From contig NZ_VFNC01000003.1 in NCBI RefSeq assembly GCF_006715395.1, forward strand, positions 186,001 through 250,000: 64,000 nucleotides of DNA, read 5' to 3'. This DNA is from Streptomyces sp. SLBN-31 (GTDB lineage: Bacteria; Actinomycetota; Actinomycetes; Streptomycetales; Streptomycetaceae). The translations under genes and the position numbers were made by a program. Positions 27,842 to 36,447 of this stretch are shown in pieces; within the stretch, counting starts at the first letter, position 1, and every line of letters starts with the position of its first letter. Below the pieces are notes generated by a model. The model made no database searches, was not told the origin of the DNA, and saw only the letters and a list, made by a program, of their open reading frames with translations.

Positions 27842-27883
27842 AGGCCCGCCCGGCCATCCTCGGGGGAGTGACCGGGCGGGCCT
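27842..27883. terminator. Hairpin in the afsR-afsS gap
   Basis: AGGCCCGCCCGG and CCGGGCGGGCCT form a perfect 12-bp stem with an 18-base loop. It may end afsR transcripts or lie in the afsS leader as an attenuator. There is no U-run. The remaining 27708-27926 gap holds only the repeat and promoter elements. Confidence 0.55.
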
Positions 27884-27926
27884 TGCGATCCACGCAGCCG
27901 AACAGACCCAAGGGGAGTTGACGAAG

Positions 27927-28100
27927 ATGAGCGACGAGCTCAAGCCTGCCGACATGCACGCCACGGACGCCAAGGCGACCGCCCAGGACATGCACGCCAC
28001 GGACGAGCCGGCGACGACGGACGACATGCACGCCACCGACGAGCCGCTGGAGACCAAGGACATGCACGCCACGTCGGAGCCCTTCACGCCGACGAAGTAA
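27927..28100 (+). CDS. afsS: AfsS (AfsR2) small sigma-like effector protein
   Basis: The 57-residue acidic protein carries four copies of DMHAT followed by D or S, with TT/AT-rich spacers: about 12-14 residue imperfect repeats. AfsS of S. coelicolor is a short repeat protein of this kind and is the target through which AfsR activates antibiotic genes. Identity rests on repeat type, size and position directly downstream of afsR. ATG 27927 has AGGGGAG at 27911-27917; the in-frame GTG/TTG-type start at 27918 is less likely. It is followed by a strong hairpin at 28121-28154. Confidence 0.9.
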   Translation: MSDELKPADMHATDAKATAQDMHATDEPATTDDMHATDEPLETKDMHATSEPFTPTK

Positions 28101-28120
28101 GCCCGCGCGTACGGGGGATC

Positions 28121-28154
28121 GAGCGCGACGGCCCGGAGGGGAGCCGTCGCGCTC
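28121..28154. terminator. Bidirectional terminator between afsS and fadD
   Basis: GAGCGCGACGGC and GCCGTCGCGCTC form a perfect 12-bp stem with a 10-base loop between the convergent afsS and acyl-CoA synthetase genes. Confidence 0.7.
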
Positions 28155-28178
28155 GGCGCGCGTCCGCCGCCGGCGGGA

Positions 28179-29747
28179 TCAGGGCCGCCGGCGCCGCAGC
28201 TCGCCCTTGACGACCTTCCCGCTCGCGTTGCGGGGCAGTCGGGGGACGAACTCCACCACTCTGGGGACCTTGTAGTTCGCCATCTCCCGCCGGGACCAGG
28301 CCATCAGGTCGTCGGCCGTCAGCACGGCTCCCGGCCGGCGCACCACGTAGGCCTTGCCGACCTCGCCCAGGCGGGGGTCCGGTACGCCGATGACCGCTAC
28401 GTCGGCCACGTCCGGGTGCAGGCCGAGGAGTTGCTCTATCTCCGCCGGATAGGCGTTGAAGCCGCCGACGATGAACATGTCCTTGATCCGGTCGGTGATC
28501 CGCAGGTTCCCCGCGGCGTCCAGGACGCCCACGTCGCCCGTGCGCAGCCAGCCGTCCCCGCCCAGCACCTCCGCCGTCGCCGCCTCGTCCTCGTAGTAGC
28601 CGCGCATGACGTTGAAGCCGCGGACCAGGACCTCGCCGGGTTCGCCGGCCGGCGCCTCGACCCGGACCTCGGTGCCGGGGATCGCCCGGCCGGACGTCGA
28701 GGCGATCACCGTCGGGTCGTCGCCGCGGCGGCACATCGTGACGATGCCGGAGGCCTCCGACAGGCCGTACGCCGTCAGGACCGTCTCCACGCCCAGTTCC
28801 CCGCGCAGCCGCTCCACCAGCCGCAACGGCACCACCGCGGCGCCCGTCACCACCAGCCGCAGCGCGGACAGGTCGTGCGCGTCCCGCGCCGGGTGGTCCA
28901 GCAGCGACTGGTGCAGGGTGGGCGGGCCGGGCAGTACCGAGACGCGCTCCGCCGCGATGTTGGCCAGGACCGTGTCCACGTTGAACACCGGCTGGGGGAT
29001 CATCGTCGCACCCCGCATCAGACAGGCCAGGACGCCGGCCTTGTAACCGAAGGTGTGGAAGAAGGGGTTGACGACGAGGTAGCGGTCGCCCCGCCGCAGG
29101 CCGGCGAGGTCGCACCAGATCTCGTACGCCCGCAGCGACTGTGCGTGCGTGATCACCGCGCCCTTGGGGCGGCCCGTCGTGCCGGACGTGAAGACGATGT
29201 CCGACGGCCAGGAGCCCTCCACCGCCGCCGCGCGGGCCCGCGCCCGGCCGGCCGCGACCCCGTCGCCGCCCGCGAGGAAGTCCTTCCAGGTCCGGAAGTC
29301 GGCGGGCGCGTCGTCGGACAGCACCACCACCTGCTCCAGGCCCGGCAGCCCCGGCCCCTCGGCGATCGCCCGCCGCAGCGAGGCCACGTACGACGTCCCG
29401 AGGAACGTCCCGGTGACGAAGAGCAGCCGGGCCCCGCTGCCGCGCAGCACCTCGACGGCCTCCGAGCCCTTGAAGCGCGTATTGACCGGCACCAGCACCG
29501 CCCCGGCCGACACGGCGCCGAGTGCCGCGACGATCCAGTCCAGCGAGTTCGGCGCCCAGATCCCCAACCGGTCGCCCGGCTCGACGCCCGCGGCGAGGCA
29601 GGCCGCCGCCGACCGTTCGACGCGGGCGCCCAGTTCGGCGTACGTGATCCGGGTGCGGCCCTCCACCACCGCCTCGTCGTCGGCGTACCGCTCGGCCGCC
29701 GAGCGGACGAGTCCCGGAATGCTGCCCCACTCCACGTCACCGCGCAC
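28179..29747 (-). CDS. AMP-forming acyl-CoA synthetase (FadD type)
   Basis: The 522-residue ANL-superfamily enzyme activates a carboxylic acid to its CoA thioester with ATP. The A3 motif is FTSGTTGRPKGA, A5 is YGLSEASG and A7/A8 is GDVG...RIKDMFIVGGFNAYPAEIE. The C-terminal Lys is in PRNASGKVVKGEL. It resembles the FadD3-like group that activates steroid ring-degradation acids, but the substrate is not fixed by sequence. GTG 29747 follows a GGGGG stretch and is preferred; TTG 29759 is an in-frame alternative. It is divergent from the Ltp-DUF35-hydratase operon, with sites 4a and 4b between. Confidence 0.9.
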   Translation of the reverse strand: MRGDVEWGSIPGLVRSAAERYADDEAVVEGRTRITYAELGARVERSAAACLAAGVEPGDRLGIWAPNSLDWIVAALGAVSAGAVLVPVNTRFKGSEAVEVLRGSGARLLFVTGTFLGTSYVASLRRAIAEGPGLPGLEQVVVLSDDAPADFRTWKDFLAGGDGVAAGRARARAAAVEGSWPSDIVFTSGTTGRPKGAVITHAQSLRAYEIWCDLAGLRRGDRYLVVNPFFHTFGYKAGVLACLMRGATMIPQPVFNVDTVLANIAAERVSVLPGPPTLHQSLLDHPARDAHDLSALRLVVTGAAVVPLRLVERLRGELGVETVLTAYGLSEASGIVTMCRRGDDPTVIASTSGRAIPGTEVRVEAPAGEPGEVLVRGFNVMRGYYEDEAATAEVLGGDGWLRTGDVGVLDAAGNLRITDRIKDMFIVGGFNAYPAEIEQLLGLHPDVADVAVIGVPDPRLGEVGKAYVVRRPGAVLTADDLMAWSRREMANYKVPRVVEFVPRLPRNASGKVVKGELRRRRP

Positions 29748-29767
29748 AACAGCCCCCAACCTCGTAG

Positions 29768-29782
29768 CTGACTACCCGTCAG
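29768..29782. promoter_or_regulatory. CTGACG operator, site 4a
   Basis: CTGACT-ACC-CGTCAG differs from the consensus by one left-half base. It is 21 bases from the fadD start and 27 bases centre to centre from site 4b. Confidence 0.7.
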
Positions 29783-29794
29783 ATTAGCTGTAAC

Positions 29795-29809
29795 CTGACG
29801 CACTGTCAG
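29795..29809. promoter_or_regulatory. CTGACG operator, site 4b
   Basis: CTGACG-CAC-TGTCAG has one right-half change. It is nearer the lipid-transfer gene. Together with 4a it spans the divergent promoters. Confidence 0.7.
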
Positions 29810-29840
29810 CCGCCCTGTCCCCACGCGGAGGTGCCCCGAC

Positions 29841-30989
29841 ATGCCCGGACTCAAGGACGCCACCGCGATCGTCGGCATAGGGCAGACGGCCTTCGCCAAG
29901 CGCCTCGCCGAGGACGAGCGCACGCTGGCCTGCCGTGCCGTGCTCGCCGCACTCGACGACGCCGGCATCGCCCCCGGCGAGGTCGACGCCCTGGCCTCCT
30001 ACACCATGGAGGAGACGGACGAGGTGGAGCTGGCGAAGGCCGTCGGCCTCGGCGACCTGACCTTCTTCAGCAAGGTGGGCTACGGCGGCGGCGGTTCGTG
30101 CGCCACGGTCGCCCACCTCGCCGCAGCCATCGCCACCGGGCAGGCGAGCGTCGGCGTCGCCTGGCGCTCGCGCAAGAGAGGCTCCGGCCCGCGCCCCTGG
30201 ACCAACACCACCGTCCAGCTCCCCACCCCCGCCCAGTGGACCCGCCCCTTCGGCCTGCTCCGCCCGGCGGACGAGATCGCCATGCTGACGCGCCGCTACA
30301 TGCACGAGTACGGCGCGACCCGCGACCACCTCTTCAACGTCGCCCTCGCCTGCCGCAACCGCGCCAACCAGAACCCGGCCGCCGTCATGTACGACCGCCC
30401 GCTGACCCGCGAGATGTACATGACCGCCCGCTGGATCAGCGAGCCCCTGTGCCTCTTCGACAACTGCCTGGAGACCGACGGCGCGTTGGCCTGCGTGGTG
30501 GTCAGCGCCGAGCGCGCCCGGGACTGCCGGCACACACCCGTCTACGTCCACTCAGCCGCCCAGGGCCTGCCCGCCCAGCACCACGGAATGGTCAACTACT
30601 GGAACGACGACCCGCTCACCGGCCCCGCCTGGACCGCCGCCCGACACCTTTGGAAACACGCCGAGTTCACGCCCCAGGACGTCGACGTCGCCCAGATCTA
30701 CGACGCGTTCACCGCGCTCATCCCGCTGTCCCTGGAGGGCTACGGCTTCTGCGGGCGCGGCGAGGGCGGGGCGTTCACCGAGCAGGGCGCGCTGGAGATC
30801 GGCGGACGACTGCCCCTGAACACCGCCGGCGGCGGACTCAGCGAGGCCTACGTGCACGGCTTCAACCTGATCAACGAAGGCGTACGGCAGCTGCGCGGCA
30901 CCAGCACCGCCCAGGTCCCGGACGCCGCCACCTGCCTCGTCACCGCCGGCGAGGGGGTTCCCACCTCCGCCCTGCTGCTGAGGAGTTGA
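29841..30989 (+). CDS. Thiolase-like lipid-transfer protein (Ltp/SCP-x aldolase type)
   Basis: The 382-residue protein belongs to the thiolase superfamily without a thiolase nucleophile Cys at the usual place. IYDAFTALIPLSLEGYGFC (residues about 283-301) and NTAGGGLSEAYVHG (near 327) match the Ltp2-like family. Ltp2 proteins act with a DUF35 partner as retro-aldolases that shorten steroid-type side chains. The partner is the next gene, 7 bases downstream. GGAGG at 29827-29831 precedes ATG 29841. It is in the regulon through sites 4a/4b. Confidence 0.88.
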   Translation: MPGLKDATAIVGIGQTAFAKRLAEDERTLACRAVLAALDDAGIAPGEVDALASYTMEETDEVELAKAVGLGDLTFFSKVGYGGGGSCATVAHLAAAIATGQASVGVAWRSRKRGSGPRPWTNTTVQLPTPAQWTRPFGLLRPADEIAMLTRRYMHEYGATRDHLFNVALACRNRANQNPAAVMYDRPLTREMYMTARWISEPLCLFDNCLETDGALACVVVSAERARDCRHTPVYVHSAAQGLPAQHHGMVNYWNDDPLTGPAWTAARHLWKHAEFTPQDVDVAQIYDAFTALIPLSLEGYGFCGRGEGGAFTEQGALEIGGRLPLNTAGGGLSEAYVHGFNLINEGVRQLRGTSTAQVPDAATCLVTAGEGVPTSALLLRS

Positions 30990-30996
30990 GACGCGC

Positions 30997-31431
30997 ATGC
31001 CCTCCGAGCCCGCGATGCTGACCCCCGTCACCGACACCGACGGCGCCCCCTTCTGGGGCTACGCCCGACAGGGCGAACTGCGCGTGCAGGCCTGCGCCGA
31101 CTGCGGCGAGCCGCGCTTCCCGCCCCGTCCCTGCTGCCCGCACTGCCAGTCCTTCGCCACCGAGTGGCGCCGCACGGAGGGCCACGGACGCATCTGGTCC
31201 TACGTCTTTCCCCACCCACCGCTGCTGCCCGCCTACGCCGAGCAGGCCCCGTACAACGTGATCGTCGTCGAACTCGCCGACGCCCCGCGCGTCCGGCTCG
31301 TCGGCAACCTCGTCGCCGAGGCGGGGGCGCGGCTGGACTCGGTGCCGCCCGAGCGCATCCGGATCGGCGCGAAGGTCCAGGTCGTCTTCACCGACGGCGG
31401 ACTGCCCCAGTGGGTCCTGGAGCGCCCATGA
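30997..31431 (+). CDS. DUF35 OB-fold zinc-ribbon protein, partner of the Ltp aldolase
   Basis: The 144-residue protein has an N-terminal zinc ribbon with two CxxC pairs (CADC and CPHC) and a C-terminal OB fold (GHGRIWSYVFPHPPLLPAY, VRLVGNLV). DUF35 proteins bind the CoA-ester end of the substrate and pair with Ltp-type aldolases or thiolases. GAGGAG precedes ATG 30997. The stop overlaps the next start by four bases (ATGA). Confidence 0.9.
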   Translation: MPSEPAMLTPVTDTDGAPFWGYARQGELRVQACADCGEPRFPPRPCCPHCQSFATEWRRTEGHGRIWSYVFPHPPLLPAYAEQAPYNVIVVELADAPRVRLVGNLVAEAGARLDSVPPERIRIGAKVQVVFTDGGLPQWVLERP

Positions 31432-32204
31432 CGACGACCGTGCGCCTGGCCGCCGACGAGGACACCGGCGTCGCCGTCGTCACCCTCGACCGGCCCGAAC
31501 GCCACAATGCCATCGACCTCACCATGCGCGACGAACTCCGGCAGGTGTGGCGGGAGTTGCGGTTCGACGACTCCGTACGGGCGGTCGTCCTGACCGGCGC
31601 CGGGGAGCGGGCCTTCTGCACCGGCCTCGACCGGGACGCCGTGGTCCCCCAGCCCTCCTCCCCCTACATGGCCGACGACCCGCTCCTGCGGGTGGGACCC
31701 AAGTCCAACGACCTGTGGAAGCCGGTGATCGCCGCGGTGACCGGCATGGCCTGCGGGGGCGCCTTCTACCTCCTCGGGGAGTCGGACTTCCTCGTCGCCG
31801 ACGCAACCGCCGCCTTCTTCGACCCGCACACGACGTACGGCATGGTCAGCGCCTACGAGTCGGTGCTGCTGGCCCAGCGGATGCCGTACGGCGAGGTCGC
31901 CCGGATGATGCTCATGGGGACGGCGGAACGGATCTCCGCCGAGCGCGCCCACGCCATCGGCCTGGTCTCCGAACTCACCGCCCCCGGCGAGGCGTTGGCG
32001 GCGGCGACGCGGTGCGCCACCGTGCTCGCCGGGTATCCCGCCGAGGGCGTCCAGGGCACCGTGCGGGCACAGTGGGCGGCCCGGGAGAACGCCGTCGCCG
32101 CCGGGTTCGCGCAGGCACCCCACCTGATCGCGCTCGGCAACCTCCCCGGCGAACGGCAGGCGGAACTGTTCGCCGGACGGCACAAGGAGTTCCGGACGCG
32201 TTAG
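31428..32204 (+). CDS. Enoyl-CoA hydratase/isomerase family protein
   Basis: The 258-residue crotonase-fold protein contains VVTLDRPERHNAIDLTMRDEL, then GAGERAFCTGLDRDA and VIAAVTGMACGGAFYLLGESDFLVA. In crotonases the oxyanion hole uses two backbone NH groups, and the second lies at MACGG. The catalytic acids are not at the standard hydratase positions, so an isomerase, hydrolase or decarboxylase role is possible. It is coupled to DUF35 by the ATGA overlap and closes the operon starting at 29841. Confidence 0.87.
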   Translation: MTTTVRLAADEDTGVAVVTLDRPERHNAIDLTMRDELRQVWRELRFDDSVRAVVLTGAGERAFCTGLDRDAVVPQPSSPYMADDPLLRVGPKSNDLWKPVIAAVTGMACGGAFYLLGESDFLVADATAAFFDPHTTYGMVSAYESVLLAQRMPYGEVARMMLMGTAERISAERAHAIGLVSELTAPGEALAAATRCATVLAGYPAEGVQGTVRAQWAARENAVAAGFAQAPHLIALGNLPGERQAELFAGRHKEFRTR

Positions 32205-32362
32205 GCGTCCGCTCGACACCGGGCCGTACGCGCGCGGCGTCACCGTCCCACTCGCGGCACCACCGCAACGCATGGCGGTCGTCGTGCACCGGGCGTAGCG
32301 TCGGGGGGACGGCCGCCGTCCACACCCTTCCGTCAGCCGGCACGACGGCCATCACCGACGTC

Positions 32363-34693
32363 TCACGCGGTGCGCGCGGTTCCCGTGCCCTTCTCCGCGT
32401 CCAGCGCGTACACGCACCGGTCCTTGCTGCACGCGTACACGACCCCGTCGCGGACCACGGGCGAGCCGGTGATCTCGCCGCCGGTCGCCAGCTTCCAGCG
32501 CAGCCGGCCGTCGTCGGCCTTCAGCGTGTACAGCAGGTGGTCGGTGGAGCCGAAGTGGATACGGCCCTCCGCGACGGCCGGGGCGCCGACGATGTCGCCG
32601 CCCGCCTGGAAGCGCCACTTGGGCGTGCCCGTGACCGCGTCCAGGGTGTAGAGGCCCTTGCCGCTGCCGACGTGGACGTGGCCCGCCGCCACCAGGACCG
32701 GGTCGATCGAGGAGCGGGACTCGGTGGCGATGCGCCAGCGGTCGCGGCCGTCGGCGGCGTCGAGGGCGTAGACCGTGCCGAGGTAGTCGGCGAGGTAGAT
32801 GCCACCGCCGGTGACCGCCGGGCCGGGCGCGAAGGCGGGCGGGGAGAGGAAGACCGCCGGGGCCTCGAAGTGCCACTTGACGTGGCCGTTCGCGATGTCG
32901 AGGGCCACCACGCGGGTGCCGGCGGAGACGTACGCGTAGCCGTCGGGCGCGGGCGTCACCCGGACCGGGACGCCGCCGCAGGAGGCCGCGTCGCCGATCG
33001 GGTAGGACCAGCGCTCGTCGCCCGTGCGGGCGTCCAGGGCGCGCAGCCGGGCGTCCTGCCAGACGTAGACCGTGCCCTCGTGGACGGCGGGCCCGGCCTC
33101 CGGCGACTCGAAGTCGGTCTGGGCGCCGGTGAGCTCCCACAGCTTCTGCCCGTTCGAGGCCTCCCAGGCCTGGACGCCGCCGCCGCGCGTGCCGGTGACG
33201 ACCGTGCCGCGGTCGGCGTGCAGGGAGTACACCCAGGCGTCCGTGGACAGCCGCCACAGGTCGGCGCCCTCCCGGCAGTCCAGGGCGAACAGCGTGGGCC
33301 CGTCGGAGGCGTGGATACGGCCGTCCGCGACCGCCATCGACCAGGCGACGTCCCGGGTCTTGAAGCGGCGCCGCCCGGTGGCCACGTCCAGGGCGTGCAC
33401 CTCGAAGGAGGTGACGTAGACGAGGTCGCCGGAGACCGACGGGGTGCCCCAGACGTCGTTGGACATGCGGAACCGCCAGGGGCGCCAGCCGGCCGCGGTC
33501 TCCGGGACCGCGGGCGCCGGCACGGCGGGGCCCACGGCGGGGTCGGTGCCGTTGACGCCCGGGCGGGCCTTGGACCAGGAAGCGGCCAGGGCGGCCTCCG
33601 GCGGGGGTGCCTTGACGGCGGCCGAGCGGACGTCGGCGACCCGCGGGCCGGGACCGATGGGCACCTGGGCACCGGCCAGCCGGACCGGGCCGGTGTCGGG
33701 GGCGCCGACGGGGACAGGCGCCGGGTCGTGCGAGGGCGGCGGCGGGATGGGGGCGGGGGCGCCTTGACGGCGGCCGGGGCCCTGCGGCGCCGGGCGGCCA
33801 CCGCGGCCCCGCGCCTCGATCAGGGCGACGGCCTTGTCGGGCAGCCACGCCGAGGCCGTACCGCTGTCGTCGGAGCCGGAGCCGAACAGGTGCGGGGCGA
33901 GCTGGGCCTGAAGGTCGGCCGGGTTGGGGCGGGCCGTGGCCTCCATCTGCATGCAGGACTCGATGAGCGGGCGCAGCTCGTCCGGCAGGCCCTCCAGGTC
34001 AGGGCCCTCGCGCAGCAGCATGAAGACCGTCTCGACCGGGTTGGCGCCGTGGAAGGGCGGGTGGCCGGTGGCGGCGAAGACCAGCATCGAGCCGAGCGAG
34101 AAGACGTCGCTCGCGCCGGTCACGCTGCGCGAGTCCTTGGCCTGCTCCGGGGACATGTAGGCGGGGGTGCCGACGGCGACGTTCGTCATGGTCAGACGGG
34201 TGTTCGAGACACCGGAGGCGATACCGAAGTCGATCACCCGGGGGCCGTCCTCGACCACCAGGACGTTCGATGGCTTGAGGTCACGGTGGACCAGCCCGGC
34301 GCCGTGGATGGACTGCAGCGCCTCGGCCACGCCGGCGGCGAGCCAGCGCACCGCCTGGGCCGGGAGCGGCCCGCACTCGTTCACTATCTCCTCGAGCGAG
34401 GGCGCGGGGACGTACGCGGTGGCCAGCCAGGGCACGGCAGCACGCGGGTCGGCGTCGACGACCGCGGCCGTGTAGAAGCCGGAGACCGCCCGGGCCGCCT
34501 CCACCTCTCGCGTGAAGCGCACGCGGAAGAGCTGGTCCTCGGCGAGCTCGGTCCGGACCGTCTTGATCGCCACGCGCCGGCCCGACGCCGAGCGCGCGAG
34601 ATAGACCAGCCCCATGCCGCCGGCTCCCAGCCGTCCCAGCACCTCGAACGGCCCGATCCGCCGCGGATCGTGCTGCGTCAGCTGATCCACCAC
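32363..34693 (-). CDS. afsK: AfsK serine/threonine protein kinase with C-terminal PQQ-repeat propeller
   Basis: The 776-residue Hanks-type kinase phosphorylates AfsR in S. coelicolor. Start and kinase domain match AfsK from memory ([20 protein letters not shown]). Catalytic Lys is 44 in [12 protein letters not shown] has Asp138 and DFG is 155-157. Thr168 in NTRLTMT is the known autophosphorylation site. A Pro-rich linker (about 270-400) leads to repeated W/Y-blades of PQQ type, such as [23 protein letters not shown] 34693 is chosen by homology. GTG 34705, in frame, sits inside the ribosome site. The hairpin at 34786-34842 separates it from kbpA. Confidence 0.95.
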   Translation of the reverse strand: MVDQLTQHDPRRIGPFEVLGRLGAGGMGLVYLARSASGRRVAIKTVRTELAEDQLFRVRFTREVEAARAVSGFYTAAVVDADPRAAVPWLATAYVPAPSLEEIVNECGPLPAQAVRWLAAGVAEALQSIHGAGLVHRDLKPSNVLVVEDGPRVIDFGIASGVSNTRLTMTNVAVGTPAYMSPEQAKDSRSVTGASDVFSLGSMLVFAATGHPPFHGANPVETVFMLLREGPDLEGLPDELRPLIESCMQMEATARPNPADLQAQLAPHLFGSGSDDSGTASAWLPDKAVALIEARGRGGRPAPQGPGRRQGAPAPIPPPPSHDPAPVPVGAPDTGPVRLAGAQVPIGPGPRVADVRSAAVKAPPPEAALAASWSKARPGVNGTDPAVGPAVPAPAVPETAAGWRPWRFRMSNDVWGTPSVSGDLVYVTSFEVHALDVATGRRRFKTRDVAWSMAVADGRIHASDGPTLFALDCREGADLWRLSTDAWVYSLHADRGTVVTGTRGGGVQAWEASNGQKLWELTGAQTDFESPEAGPAVHEGTVYVWQDARLRALDARTGDERWSYPIGDAASCGGVPVRVTPAPDGYAYVSAGTRVVALDIANGHVKWHFEAPAVFLSPPAFAPGPAVTGGGIYLADYLGTVYALDAADGRDRWRIATESRSSIDPVLVAAGHVHVGSGKGLYTLDAVTGTPKWRFQAGGDIVGAPAVAEGRIHFGSTDHLLYTLKADDGRLRWKLATGGEITGSPVVRDGVVYACSKDRCVYALDAEKGTGTARTA

Positions 34694-34785
34694 TCTGCCT
34701 GCCACCTCCCCGTACGAGCCGCGCCAGTCACATGATTACGCGACCGAAGTGCAGCGTCTCACCACCGCACCGCCATGGCGGCACG

Positions 34786-34842
34786 CACCCCGATTCTTCC
34801 TGGCCCGGGCACCTGTGGCGAACCCGGGCGTGAATCGGGGTG
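34786..34842. terminator. Long hairpin between kbpA and afsK
   Basis: CACCCCGATTC (34786-34796) pairs perfectly with GAATCGGGGTG (34832-34842). An inner GCCCGGG/CCCGGGC pair (34803-34809, 34823-34829) extends it. It lies downstream of kbpA and upstream of afsK and may insulate the two, despite same-strand order. Confidence 0.55.
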
Positions 34843-34876
34843 TCTCACCCCAAAACAGCACGATTCCCGGCTCGGC

Positions 34877-35611
34877 TCAGCGCTCGGGTCGCTCCAGTAC
34901 GGCGAACGAGGCCCCTTGATTGTCGGTGACGACCGCCACCCTTCCGTACGACGTCTCGAATGGTGGTGCCTGGACACGGCCGCCGAGCCGGCCAACGGTG
35001 CCGAGGACCTCTTCGCAGTCCTCGACCGCGAAGTGGACGAGGAAGTGCGGCGGCATCTCGGCCGGGAAGACCTCGGAGACGGCCGCCCGCCCGAAGTCCG
35101 GCTCGGCGTCCGGCCCGAACAGGGCGTCGTGGAAGAGCTCACCGTAGAAGGTGTTGGCGGCCTCGGTGTCGCGGGCGTACAGCTCGGCCCAGGCGAAGGT
35201 GCCCGGCTCGTGCCGCCTGCCGAAGCCGGGGTGGCCGCCCGGCTCCCAGAGGCCGAAGACGGCGCCCTCGGGGTCGGTGACCAGCGCGGTCGTGCCCAGG
35301 TCGCCCACCGGGACGGGCGCGGTCACGACCTGGCCACCGGCCGCCCAGACCCGGTCGGCCAGCGCCTCCACGTCCGGCGTGCAGAAATACACCGTCCAGA
35401 CGGTGGGCAGCCGCCCGTCCGCCTTGCGGGCGAGCGCGGCCACCGGCTCACCCCGCTGGTGCGCCCACACCGAGCCGCCGTAGCGCTGTTCCTCGAAGGT
35501 CCACCCGAAGAGCTCACCGTAGAACCGCTTGCCCGCCTCGACGTCGGGAAGCTGCGCGTCCACCCAGCAGGGGACGCCCTCTCCGTACGCGGATGCCCTG
35601 TTTTCGGCCAT
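34877..35611 (-). CDS. kbpA: KbpA, AfsK-binding protein of the VOC superfamily
   Basis: The 244-residue protein has two glyoxalase/VOC domains: CWVDAQLPDVEAGKRFYGELFGW (from residue 15) and FAWAELYARDTEAANTFYGELF (from about 140). KbpA of S. coelicolor is encoded directly upstream of afsK, and its binding inhibits AfsK autophosphorylation. Identity rests on location, size and domain type. No metal-binding pair typical of glyoxalase I is obvious, consistent with a binding role. ATG 35611. It is divergent from the TetR gene. Confidence 0.85.
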   Translation of the reverse strand: MAENRASAYGEGVPCWVDAQLPDVEAGKRFYGELFGWTFEEQRYGGSVWAHQRGEPVAALARKADGRLPTVWTVYFCTPDVEALADRVWAAGGQVVTAPVPVGDLGTTALVTDPEGAVFGLWEPGGHPGFGRRHEPGTFAWAELYARDTEAANTFYGELFHDALFGPDAEPDFGRAAVSEVFPAEMPPHFLVHFAVEDCEEVLGTVGRLGGRVQAPPFETSYGRVAVVTDNQGASFAVLERPER

Positions 35612-35734
35612 ACCGCCAAACTAACGGCGTCTCACGCACCCCGCAGGACCAGGCACACCTGCCTCCACACCCCCGTGCACCCCATTTGCAGTCGGCCGAA
35701 TCGCGCTCCGATCACCCCTCGGTAAGCTGACGGC

Positions 35735-36382
35735 ATGACAGGACAAGTGCGTACCGTCGACGGCCGTGTGGCCGGCCGGCGTGGGCAGGCGACCCGGCAG
35801 AAGCTGCTCGACTGCCTCAGCGAGATGCTCAGCTCCTCCCCCTACCGGGACGTCAAAGTCATCGATGTCGCCCGGAAGGCGGGGACTTCACCCGCGACCT
35901 TCTACCAGTACTTCCCGGACGTCGAGGGCGCCGTCCTGGAGATCGCCGAGCAAATGGCCACCGAAGGCGGCCAGTTGACGGCGCTGCTGGAGGGCCGCTC
36001 CTGGGTCGGCAAGGCCGGCTGGCAGACCGCGCAGGAACTCGTGGACGGCTTCCTGGAGTTCTGGCGCAAGAACGACGCGATCCTGCGCGTCGTCGACCTC
36101 GGCGCGGCCGAGGGCGACAAGCGGTTCTACAAGATCCGCATGAAGATCCTCAACTCGGTGAACAACTCCCTCGCGGACTCGGTCGCCGAGCTGCAGTCCA
36201 AGGGCAAGGTCGACAAGGACGTGAACCCGGCCGCGGTCGCCGGTTCGCTGGTCGCGATGCTCGCGGCCGTCGCCTCGCACCAGAAGGGCTTCCAGACCTG
36301 GGGTGTGAAGCAGGCCGAACTGAAGCCGAACCTGGCGCTCTTGGTGTACCTGGGCGTGACGGGCAAGAAGCCGACCAAATAG
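35735..36382 (+). CDS. TetR-family transcriptional regulator
   Basis: The 215-residue repressor-type protein has an N-terminal helix-turn-helix at about residues 15-65: RQKLLDCLSEMLSSSPYRDVKVIDVARKAG, then TSPATFYQYFPDVEGAVLEIAE. The C-terminal ligand domain includes EFWRKNDAILRVVDLGAAEGDKRFYKIRMKIL. It is the only TetR protein in the window and stands next to kbpA and afsK as in S. coelicolor. It is a candidate reader of the CTGACG operators. Its own upstream region carries only one CTGACGG half site, touching the start codon, so regulation by itself is not clear. Confidence 0.88.
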   Translation: MTGQVRTVDGRVAGRRGQATRQKLLDCLSEMLSSSPYRDVKVIDVARKAGTSPATFYQYFPDVEGAVLEIAEQMATEGGQLTALLEGRSWVGKAGWQTAQELVDGFLEFWRKNDAILRVVDLGAAEGDKRFYKIRMKILNSVNNSLADSVAELQSKGKVDKDVNPAAVAGSLVAMLAAVASHQKGFQTWGVKQAELKPNLALLVYLGVTGKKPTK

Positions 36383-36409
36383 GTCCGCGATTGGGTTCAA
36401 GTCCTGTCT

Positions 36410-36446
36410 GGCAGGCGGCGGTTCACCCGGTGAGCCGCCGCCTGCC
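36410..36446. terminator. Strong bidirectional terminator between tetR and the Ddn gene
   Basis: GGCAGGCGGCGG and CCGCCGCCTGCC form a perfect 12-bp stem. It encloses TCACC-C-GGTGA, which adds five more pairs. It separates the convergent tetR and 36448 genes. Confidence 0.75.
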
Positions 36447-36447
36447 G

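Noticed and set aside
27927..28100. Reading afsS as a RiPP precursor peptide because of its repeats
   Set aside because: Position after afsR and the DMHAT-type repeats match AfsS, and no modification enzyme genes are nearby.
36391..36409. tRNA-like T-loop, GGTTCAAGTCC
   Set aside because: No acceptor, D or anticodon arms could be matched. The T stem pairs poorly.
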